Origin: Brachypterus glaber
Lineage: Eukaryota; Arthropoda; Insecta; Coleoptera; Kateretidae
Length of the DNA: 64,000 nt
Reading direction: 5' to 3'
NCBI GenBank assembly: GCA_958510825.1
Contig: OY294046.1
Span: forward strand, 49,023,794-49,087,793
Numbering within the stretch: position 1 is the stretch's first letter; the number at the start of each line of letters is the position of its first letter. This document shows, in pieces, positions 13,283 to 22,266 of the stretch. The notes under the pieces are model-generated. The model saw only the letters and a list, made by a program, of their open reading frames with translations. It searched no databases and was not told the origin of the DNA. The position numbers and the translations under genes were made by a program.

Positions 13283-13620
13283 TATTTAGTAGCTCTTATT
13301 TGGAGCTTAGCTCTTTTTTTAGTAAAATCATTTTAATATTATCAATAAATATTAGAATTAATTAAATGAAAATTAATTATTTTTAAAATGTTTGTTTACC
13401 GTTTGTGAGTCAATTTATGATAGAAATTAGTAAATTTTAGTGTTAGGGGCAAGTTTGACGTATTTTCGGCACAGGTTAGAATATTCTGATCATTTTGAAA
13501 TTTGGCACATAGTTTTCTTTGATTAAAAGAAAAAAAAATAAGACCTCAAGCCCTTTGAATTTTATACTTATACAAAAATTACAGACAATTTTCAAGAATT
13601 TTTTACGATTTATGGGTAAT

Positions 13621-15417
13621 TTTTTTATCAATTGATAATCTTCAATTAATTAATAACAACTCTTCTCTATCATAAAAAATATAGGTAAAAACATTTTCAA
13701 CATTTAAATTTTGATATCATCTTCTCAAACTTCCTTTTAACCTGCAGCTTTCTTACATCACACAAATCACTCAAACTATATTTTAAGTTTAAAATTCAAC
13801 TCCCAAACCATTATAATGGTGGTGGTGGACCCAAATCGTAGGTATCATATAGGAAATTTGCTTAAAATTCCTACAGTTTATTCCTAAAATTCCTAAATTT
13901 TTGGGCTGGTCAAAGCAGGACAACTTTTTGTCGCCCAGGCAATCCCAGCCATTTACAAATTAAGCCTTTAGGATAGCTAGTAGATAGTATTTTTAACAGG
14001 GCTGATGGTTTGGGCAAGCTGAAGATTATCACTTTATAGAGATTTATTGTATATAGGTACCTACTACTGACTTTATAAAATCCCAGCTGATGGTTTTCTT
14101 AAGATAGTAGGTAATGGAGATCGAATCGAGTATCAAAACATCATGTCGTAGATCCAATTTGATAGTTCTTGTGGTACATTTTGCGTAGATTCTAACTTTT
14201 TTATCTGTCGGGGGGTCGTTTTGTCGGTCCAGAAAGTTTGTGACCAAGATAACTCAAGAACAGTTTAAAATAGCGACGAAAAATAACAACAAAGATTTGT
14301 TGAGAGGCAGCAAAAAATAAATAGAATAAATAAAACTAACATGCCTTTATTAATAAAACAAACAATTCTTTTATTTAACATTTATTTAGGTAATAATTTA
14401 TTAACATACAACAATTGGTGATTTAAATCTAAACATCGTTTTTTGTAATTGTCTATAATTGATTCATTAGAGTGACTAAAAACAACTGACAAAGGAATAA
14501 TAAAAATGATAGGGTACCGTTTTATCAGTGGTGTAGAGTCGGAGATGCGGCTGGGGACAGTGTCCCACAAATTTTCTCGCCCCTCGCAGTATTTTACATT
14601 TAATCGAATTCGGCAGAGGTTATTTTAACATGCACACACTGGACACAAAATGTGGAAAATTTAAATGTGCAGTATTTGAAATAATAAATACATTTATTAA
14701 AAATGTTACAAAAATAGTAAACATCAATGTTTAAAAGTTTTTGCCTGAGACGCATTTTCATATGTTTTTGCCTTTTTTCAAAGACTTTTTTTGAATTTAT
14801 ATTTTTTATATTAAAGCATTTGACTTTAACAAGCAACAAGAAATGCCTGCGGCGCTTATTTATGCACCTGTTATTCCGATTATCTCACATTGCATGCTGA
14901 TCTGTGTTTAATGAATAATAAAAAACTTGAAAATCTCAAAAATTTTAACTGCGGTGCATCTCATTTGATAATTCGCAAAAAGAAAGGATTTACAATTTAT
15001 TTTTATTTTATTTTTAACAATTTATTTTGGACTATTTAACTAAACAACTAACTTTGGACTATTTACAATTTTGGTGAATGCGTGGCATCCTTTGAAAAAT
15101 TGTATAGAATCGAGCTTAAAATAAGCCCTGGAACTTGGCTTCCAAATTTTATATACAAGCTATGTTAATGTTTGTTGTCCAAAATTTTTAAATGTGATTT
15201 ATTTCCTACCACCAGGCACGTCTATTAGGGTTTGGACTCGAAGGTAAAATTTTGAAATGTTCAAAAATTTCAAAAAATATATAGTATTCAAAAAACTATA
15301 AAATAAAGTAAAAAATACGATTTTTTTCCAAAATTATAATTTAAAAAATAAAAATAAAAAGGTATATTTTTTGATAAAACAACAAAACTTAAGAATACGC
15401 GGGTATTATATCTATAC
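13621..15417. other. AT-rich non-coding stretch
   Basis: No gene was supported. The word TGCCTGCGGCGC followed by a TTAT/ATTAT-rich run near 14845 recurs near 33276, so both are probably remnants of one repeat family. The short minus-strand frames (14044-14839) have no recognisable similarity. Confidence 0.45.
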
Positions 15418-16532
15418 ATACCGGGTAAGTTTCAATCCATATATGGCCCCTAATATGTAATTGTTTTCAATCCGATCAAAGCAATTTTTTGTACATTATA
15501 TTTCTTAACAAGGGCTACAAAATGGCGTACAAAATATTATTTTGTACTTCCGGTTTCGCCAGAAACTAAACCAATTTTTTTTTTTTTTTTAATGACAACC
15601 GCTGTATATTTTTGCATTTTTTAATTCAGAAAACAATTTTACATCTAAAAAAATCATTTAATTAATTTTTTTTATTAAAAAAAACCTTGACTTAATTTTC
15701 GGCAAAAGCAATTAAAAGCAAAAAAACACTACATTTTGAAGCCCTTACAATAGGACACTAAAAAGTTAAGAGCGAGAGGGGGTTACAATTTGAAAAAATT
15801 AGGTTATGAAGAAAAAACCCTTTTAAAAAACAAAAAAATTACCAAATTTTGGTTTTTACATAAAATTTGTATTTTTGCCACATTAAGCAAATAAATTAGA
15901 CTTTATTTATAAAAAAATAAACACGTCCCCCAAATGGAAATAGCTTTAAAAAAAATAGAAAATTTAGATGACTATTAATTATGTTAGCAAAGGGTCTGTA
16001 AACTTCAGAACCTCTGAGAACGAAATCTTGATGAGCGCCAGTTCTTAAATAGTGGTAAAAGTTCTTCCGCATACTGCATGATAAACAACATTAACAAACT
16101 GCAACTTCTTTTGCACAATTCTCTAGTGTTTTTGTTGCTGATTTCGATTTTGTTTAGATCAAATCTCTATCTGTTTCCATTTTTGAGAAAAACCGTTCCG
16201 AAATTTTATAAAAATTAAAATATGTAATTTTTGGAGGCTCATATTTAAATTATTATAGCAGCTACAACGGTTCTTTCTAGTTTAATTTAAAGTTACATTA
16301 ATGCTCTATAAAATAGTTACGAAAAATGTCTAAAAATCATTTTAAAAGTTCAGTTGATGAATAGCTTTTGATGCCTATGCAATAATGTTTAAAAGTAGGC
16401 GAATTTATAAAAACTGCTTAACAAAGATAAATTCGTCTACTTTTAAACATCATTGCAGTATCAAAGGATATTCATCAACTGAACTTTTAAAATTATTTTC
16501 AGACATTTTTCGTAACTATTTTATAGGCAGAC

Positions 16533-16660
16533 TAACATCTCTACTCTAAATTTCTCTACTCCCTAACATCCCTACTCCATAACATCCCTACTCCACAACA
16601 ACTCTACTCCGTAACATCTCTACTCCATAAAATCTCTACTCAAAAACAACTCTACTCCAC
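16533..16660. repeat. 16-bp tandem repeats, left arm
   Basis: Eight units with a shared CTCTACTC or CCCTACTC core, 16 bp each, with point differences between units. They are the inverse of the array at 16941-17117. Units are contiguous with no spacers, so this is not a CRISPR array. Confidence 0.9.
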
Positions 16661-16940
16661 ACTATAGACACTCGATTAGCCACTTGTCTTAACTCAAAAG
16701 AATATTTGTCATGCTAAGTCACTGTCAAAAATGAATTCACTTTATTAATTACTTACATATTAGTGCATGTTAAGAGTACGCGGTCATTGTTGCTTTTAGA
16801 ATAATTCATTTATGATTGTTCTAGATTTACATTTAAAGATAAACGTTTTCTAGAGAAAAAATAAAATAATCTAGAAGAAGAAGATGCTTTGTTCTTTGAA
16901 CTGCTCATTTATTATTAAGTGGCTAATAAAGTGCATATAG

Positions 16941-17117
16941 TGTGGAGTAGAGTTGTTACGGAGTAGAGATATTATGGAGTAGAGATGTTACGGAGTAGAG
17001 TTGTTACGGAGTAGAGATATTATGGAGTAGAGATGTTACGGAGTAGAGTTGTTGTGGAGTAGGGATGTTATGGAGTAGGGATGTTGGGGAGTAGATAAAT
17101 TTAGAGTAGAGATGTTA
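16941..17117. repeat. 16-bp tandem repeats, right arm, with 48-bp higher-order units
   Basis: About eleven units with the core GGAGTAGAGATGTT. Within it the triplet of units ending TTGTT, ATATT, GATGTT occurs twice in succession. This 48-bp higher-order duplication shows the array grew by local amplification. This arm is longer than its left partner. Confidence 0.9.
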
Positions 17118-17371
17118 GTCTGCCATTTTATAGAGCATAAGTGTAATTTTGTCATGCCTATTTGTTTGTCCGTTTTGCTAAATATGACATGAACTGCTCA
17201 AAATAGTCTTAAACAGCAGCACTAAATCGCCATTGCAGATGTCTTAAAAACTAGTTTTCAGTTGGACAACGGAAAATCCAGATATATCTCGATTTAAAAG
17301 TATAAGTTTCTTTGGGTCGGTCAAGTTAGCCCCCCCCCCCAGTTAAAACTTAGGGTCGAAAAATACATAGG

Positions 17372-17571
17372 NNNNNNNNNNNNNNNNNNNNNNNNNNNNN
17401 NNNNNNNNNNNNNNNNNNNNNNNNNNNNNNNNNNNNNNNNNNNNNNNNNNNNNNNNNNNNNNNNNNNNNNNNNNNNNNNNNNNNNNNNNNNNNNNNNNNN
17501 NNNNNNNNNNNNNNNNNNNNNNNNNNNNNNNNNNNNNNNNNNNNNNNNNNNNNNNNNNNNNNNNNNNNNNN
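17372..17571. other. Assembly gap (200 N)
   Basis: Exactly 200 undetermined bases, probably a scaffold gap of nominal size. It sits between GGGTCGAAAAATACATAGG on the left and a T-rich flank. An inverted copy of the left flank lies at 18752-18815, so the gap probably falls inside a repetitive palindromic element. Confidence 0.99.
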
Positions 17572-17662
17572 TTTATTTTTTTTAGTGACTTAAAAGTTTT
17601 TTTATTAAAAAATTCTTTCTAATAAAATTTTATTTTATTTATTTTGTTGTTGAAGATAAAAA

Positions 17663-17905
17663 ATACACTGCCCAGTAAAAGAGCTTTCCCATTTTTCACC
17701 TTCGCGCGTGAAACGGATTTTTTATTATCAGATTCAATTTTAGCAACCTTGAAAACCCCAATATACCAATTTTACGATAACTACCCCCCGCCCCTCAGGG
17801 GGTGTATTTAGAAAAAAAATATTTTAAGATTCTGCTTTAGCGACCTCAAAAACCCGAATATATCAATTTTCAAGAAAACTACCCCCGCCCCTCAGGGGGG
17901 GCACA
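17663..17905. repeat. Family M repeat, partial copy
   Basis: Begins ACACTGCCCAGTAAAA and contains two roughly 100-bp units, each with a TATCAGATTCAATTTTAGCAA-type start, an ATATACCAATTTT middle and a CTACCCCC-GCCCCTCAGGGGG end. The same organisation appears at 32126-32500. The CCCCTC/GAGGGG hairpin closes each unit. Confidence 0.7.
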
Positions 17906-18127
17906 AAATGGTTAATCCTACAGTATTACAACAAGAGCACATTTTTATGTATATTGACCTGACAAAAAAAATACACAGAAAAAAATTAGGGGCAAAAAAC
18001 GAATAAGGCCCCCCGTTTCGCACGTTCGTGGTTAAAATAAGTACCTGAAAATAATATACGAAGATGGGCCTTATTAAGTTTAGTTTACATGCAAAACCCC
18101 GTTTCTGTATCTGAAAAGGTTCCTGTG

Positions 18128-18598
18128 CAAGCTTTTTTTTAACATACTACAACATTTTTCGGTCAATTTTAGTTCTGGGGGGGGCTGACGGTAAACATTA
18201 TTTACCCCTCACCGCTCTTGTTAAGGGTGCGCAAGCTTTTATTTTGGTTGTGCAAGGTTGTGCAAGCTTTTTTTTAACATACTACAACATTTTTCGGTTA
18301 ATTTTAGTTCTGGGGGGGGGGGCTGACGGTAAACATTATTTACCCCTCACCGCTCTTGTTCAGGGTGCGCAAGCTTTTATTTTGGTTGTACAAGGTTGTG
18401 CAAGCTAAGGGTGCGCAAGCTTTTATTTTTGGTTGTGCAAGGTTGTGCAAGCTTTTTTTTAATATACTACAACATTTTTCGGTCATTTTAGTTCTGGGGG
18501 GGCTGACGGTAAACATTATTTACCCCTCACCGCTCTTGTTAAGGGTGCGCAAGCTTTTATTTTGGTTGTGCAAGCTTGTGCAAGCTATTTACTATTAG
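18128..18598. repeat. Minisatellite of about 130-160 bp units
   Basis: Three to four direct repeats, each containing CATACTACAACATTTTTCGG, a G run, CTGACGGTAAACATTATTTA, CCCCTCACCGCTCTTGTT and GGGTGCGCAAGCTTTTATTT. Units differ in G-run length and in extra GTGCAAGGTTGTGCAAGC segments. The open plus-strand frame at 18356-18598 is created by the repeat. Confidence 0.9.
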
Positions 18599-18815
18599 AT
18601 TGTAGTGAAAAATTTTAACTTTTTTACTGGGGGGGGGGGGCTAAGGTCAAGTTAGCCCCCCCCCCCCACGGTTTTTTTCATATAATTAACCAATGGTTAG
18701 TGCGCAAGCTTTTTTTTTGGTTGTGCAAGGTTGTGCAAGTTGTGTGCAAACTACCTATGTATTTTTCGACCCTAAGTTTTAACTGGGGGGGGCTAACTTG
18801 ACCGACCCCGTTCTT

Positions 18816-20292
18816 TACGGTTTTATAGAGTACCCCACTAACTATGTGCTTTACTGGTACAAAAATTATCGATTCAAACGAATTTATTTGATTTTAACAA
18901 AGAAAATCTTTAAAAATAACATTGTTAACATTACTGAAAATTTATCGTCTTCGTCCATTTTTTCGAACTGACGTTTGTATCAACCATATTGAAAAACAAT
19001 TTAAAGCGCGATAGCCGTGAAACTGACATTTCGGAATTCACAGCTATCTTGTTTAAATTACGAAATGAAACACCAGATTTTAGACGCATGGTTGTTAATC
19101 TTATCTACCTCAAGACTAAACATGGCTGTTTTAGTCTCTTGCATTTCTGTTTCCCTCGCTCGCTAGCCCGCTCAGAAAACACTTATGCAGCGGGACTAAA
19201 ACAGCCAGTTTAAGTCTGTTGGTATATAAAATATGTATTGTGTGTCATTTTGTAGCCATTTTTAAGAAATATAAGCTATAAAAAAATTGCTTTGATCGGA
19301 TTGAAAACAAACTAATTTAAGGGGGTGTCCATGGACTGAAAATCACCCGGTATACCATTGTGTTGCTTAGAATCAGATAAAAAATCATGGTTTGGGAAGA
19401 GTATCATTTACATTAAGCAAAGCAAAATACTGTGAAGAGTATACATTGCTATTGGTAGCAATTAAATTACTTTGTATTATTTTGAATTTAAACTTATGCA
19501 TCCCAATATACATTTGGTAGTATAAACTTTAGCATAACTAAATTTTAAATATAACTTTATTTTTAAATAATTTAATTTTTAAATTAATTATAGACATCTA
19601 CGTTTATATTTTACCCTATGATTTGGGGGTACATTTCTACAATACGGTACTTTTTCTTTTTCTCTCTATGAGTACTTATACACTTAAATATTTAATTATT
19701 GTCAAGTGTTACAAAAAATAAAAATAAAAAATTAGAAAGAAAAAGTTTAATGTTTTTAAGTTTATTACAACATATCGATGGCCAAGTTATAATATATTAT
19801 ATCAGTATATAAGTCTGCACAACGTCAGGCATGTAGGCAAAAGGGTTATTGGGTTTTAAAAGGACTAAGCTTCATTTAAAAAATGAGCGTCGAGAAATTA
19901 AATTAAAATAGTATTTGGATTATACATAATTATAATTTCAAGACTTTTTTATTTGCGTATCCTGTAATTTTATGGGCCCCTTGGACTTTTTTCCTGATCA
20001 CATACCTGTATTACCTTTTTTGATTGTTTATAGAACTCGGCTATCGATAAATTAGGATTTTCGGTGTGTTAATAAAATTACATCAGTAAAAATATATAAT
20101 TTTTGTACTTTTTTTGTATATTTTTCTGTTTTATTCATATTTTTGTTTCTAGCAAAATACACTATATTGAGAATGTGTTACAGTGTTAAATACTGAACAA
20201 TTTCTTATATGGAACGCCAAAAAACTTTAGTTAGCGAATACAATTTGTTGCAGTAACAATACCAAAAAAAAATTATTTTTTTTTAACATGTA
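18816..20292. other. AT-rich non-coding stretch
   Basis: Contains the right inverted repeat of the 15418-19352 pair. It also has a small hairpin in which GGCTGTTTTAGTC near 19121 pairs with GACTAAAACAGCC near 19193. No gene was recognised. Confidence 0.5.
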
Positions 20293-21554
20293 CAGTGGAC
20301 TCGGCTAATTGTGACATAGGTTTCTTGATTTCACATAATAATCGTTTGTAATATTAAAGTCGCTCAAAAAATACAGTTTTATTTGCAAGCAACAATCACT
20401 GTCATATTCAGGTAACCTATAATAGGCCGTTAGATAGTTAAATTAATAATATTATCTTTTCTACAAGGTGTTTTTCGCTTTATTCCAAGGTGTCACAATT
20501 AAAATAAGAAAAGTTTATTTGTGACACATTTTTAACTGTGACAACTGATTAAATAACGCTCACATGCTTCAAAATAATTTAAAACTTTAATATTGTCTAT
20601 AATATTGACTTATTTTAAAGGTAAAAATAATAATTATACATATATGAACACTGTTAAAATTTTTAAAAGGATATACCTATATGTATAAATAAAATTCAAG
20701 ATTTTTGAATAAAATGTGTTTATTATAGAAAACTTATTAATAATAACTCGTAATAACTATGAAGGTAAATTATAAATGCAAATAAAATCATCGTTATGTT
20801 CATAGGTCTGTAATGTTACATGAAACACCAATACAGATTCTACTTCCACGCCTAAATCGACGGTTCTGCCTGGTTTATTTGCTTTGATGCAGGACGGTTT
20901 TTCCACCCTTTAATTCGCGATATTAAAGTTGTCCTAGGTACATTATATACTTTAGATGCCTTTTTAACTGAATATAGCTTCCTATTAATAGCTTCAATTG
21001 CTGTATTTACATCCTCCAGTGAGTATGTTTTATTTTTTTTTGAGTTTAGATTTCTGTTTACGTTTAGTCATTTTTATAAGATTCTAATATAATTTTTTAC
21101 TTAAACATTTTGTATGTTGGTTTATTTTAATTGTAAATTGTCATGTCACAATTAAAAAAGTTTGGGTGTCACAATTAAAACACATAAATTTTTGAGAGTA
21201 TAAATGTGACATACGCTACAAAACATAGGTTTGATATTTTAAGGGTATGAAATATAATATGTTTCGTAACTTAACTAATAATGGTTATTCCCTTCAAATT
21301 TTAGCTCAATATCTCTATAAACAAAAAAGCTACTAAATTTATAACAAAACTATATGTAATTATGTTTTTTTACAAAAAAAATGTCGACTTGCGAAATCTC
21401 TCTAAATCACTTGTCGATGTCAACAATTTTCTGGAAGGTAGGTTTAATATCAAATACTTAAAATCTGGTATTAGATCAAACGTAGTTGACGCATATTTCA
21501 AATAAATAAAAAGTGTCACAGTTAGCCGCCTGTCACAATTAGCCTAGTCCACTG
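20293..21554 (-). mobile_element. Decayed pogo/Tigger-like DNA transposon
   Basis: The termini CAGTGGACTCGGCTAATTGT and ACAATTAGCCTAGTCCACTG are near-perfect inverted repeats flanked by TA (20291-20292, 21555-21556). That is the structure of the pogo/Tigger branch of Tc1/mariner. Several internal subterminal TGTGACA/TGTCAC words repeat. It is 1262 bp long, shorter than an autonomous pogo, and carries only an N-terminal transposase remnant on the minus strand. Confidence 0.85.
20765..21071 (-). pseudogene. pogo-type transposase N-terminus, frameshifted
   Basis: Reading from the ATG at 21071: a lysine-rich start MTKRKQKSKLKKK runs into a stop. After a frame change it continues YSLEDVNTAIEAINRK, then YNVPRTTLISRIKG. 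This is a Psq/CENP-B-type helix-turn-helix as found at the start of pogo and Tigger transposases, where it binds the terminal repeats. A second frame change then gives KPGR-like sequence, the usual linker to the second DNA-binding domain. No DDE catalytic region is left. The frame is broken at least twice, so no product is expected. Confidence 0.75.
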
Positions 21555-21593
21555 TATTCAGTAACTAAAGTTGCTTAGGGTTCCATCCATATA

Positions 21594-22266
21594 CAGAGCG
21601 GTCCAAACGTTACCCCCCTCTTAACTTTTTAAAGAATTGAGATATCGACTTCACTTAAATGAGACAACGCAAACTATATTTTTGTATATAATTAATATTT
21701 TCAGCTCTTAAAATGTGGACAAGGGGCATGGAGGACATTTTTTTAATGGAAGGGGGGATCGTGTGAAACATTATTTTAAAGCTTATAAAATCTCTATTTA
21801 ATCATATACTTTTTATTTTTTTCAAACAATTTTTTTTTTAAATTGGTATTTTCGTCAAAATTGCTCTAAAAAAAATCAAACAATTTTTTAAAAATTTCTA
21901 ATTTCATGATAAAAAAACGTAAATTATACTTTTAAACTAATTTTAATTAATATAAATAAAAATTTTGCAAAAAAAACTTAAAAAATCGTATTTTTTAGCA
22001 CAAAAAAGTTGAAAAATCAGACCTTAAAAAATTGTTTCAAAAATAAAAAATATATAGTCTAATAGAAAATTTGCTTTAAAATGATGTATCACACGACCCC
22101 CCTTTTCATTAAAAAAAACTGCTTCCCATGCCCCCCTGCCCACATTTTAAGAGCTAAAAGTATTAAATATATGCTAAAAGATGGATTAAGTTGTCTTATT
22201 TCAGAGATCTAAATTTGAAGTCCATATCTGAACTCATTCAAAAGTTAAGAGGGGGGGTGACTTTTT
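21594..22266. mobile_element. TA-flanked foldback element, family B, copy 1 (right end lost)
   Basis: Starts after TA with CAGAGCGGTCCAAACGTTACC and contains the inverted pair GAGATATCGACTTCA / TGAAGTCCATATCTG plus CCCCCTTTTCATT near the axis. The right arm stops at GGGGGTGACTTTT without the GGACCGC terminus. About 670 bp, non-coding. It begins only about 40 bp after the pogo-like element. Confidence 0.85.

Larger units (their letters stand above)
11657..13620. repeat. Foldback element interrupted by a second element
   Basis: The left arm (about 11657-12013) and right arm (13283-13620) are inverted copies. Shared words include CCATAAATCGTAAAAAAT, GACAATTTTC, TTGGCACATA/TATGTGCCAA, TCAAACGGTAAACA and GTAAAATCATTTTAATATTA. 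The space at the symmetry axis is filled by the separate element at 12014-13282. The arms have diverged substantially, so the host palindrome is older than the insert. Confidence 0.8.
16526..17124. mobile_element. Foldback-like element with 16-bp repeat-array termini
   Basis: The termini are GGCAGACTAACATC and GATGTTAGTCTGCC. An 8-bp target duplication ATTTTATA is at 16518-16525 and 17125-17132. The left arm has eight tandem 16-bp units of the type AACATCTCTACTCCAT; the right arm has about eleven units of the inverse type ATGGAGTAGAGATGTT. The arms continue inward as CCACACTATA...TTAGCCACT and its complement. The roughly 240-bp middle is unique and non-coding. Inverted arms built of short tandem repeats are the hallmark of Drosophila FB elements; the 8-bp duplication fits hAT-like mobilisation better. 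The family is not one I can name. Confidence 0.85.
16297..17158. repeat. Small foldback element split by a Foldback-like insertion
   Basis: The left arm 16297-16400 contains ATGCTCTATAAAATAGTTACG, AGTTCAGTTGATGAATA and TTTAAAAGTAGGCGAATTTAT. The right arm is the inverted copy running 16425-16525 and resuming at 17125-17158 after the insert. Removing 16526-17124 and one 8-bp duplicate restores a continuous palindrome. This gives the order of events directly. Confidence 0.85.
17311..18815. mobile_element. TIR element containing gap and minisatellite
   Basis: GGGTCGGTCAAGTTAGCC, a poly-C run, then CAGTTAAAACTTAGGGTCG at 17315-17360 recurs as its complement at 18755-18815. Between them lie the assembly gap, a family M repeat segment (17663-17900), a family G fragment (17925-18130) and the minisatellite at 18128-18590. 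A second internal GGTCAAGTTAGCC with poly-C is at 18633-18668. The internal order is uncertain because of the gap. Confidence 0.65.
15418..19352. mobile_element. Inverted-repeat pair bracketing 3.9 kb of nested repeats
   Basis: About 115 bp at 15418-15535 (ACCGGGTAAGTTTCAATCCA, GTTTTCAATCCGATCAAAGC, TATATTTCTTA) recurs in reverse complement at 19240-19352 (GCTTTGATCGGATTGAAAAC...ATCACCCGGTAT). This suggests one large TIR element, probably palindromic, later expanded by the insertions listed separately and by the assembly gap. It is alternatively two independent insertions in opposite orientation. No transposase was seen. Confidence 0.55.

Noticed and set aside
16533..17117. Possible CRISPR-like array
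   Set aside because: Units are contiguous 16-bp repeats with no spacers and the two arrays are inverted; this is transposon terminal-repeat structure in a eukaryote.
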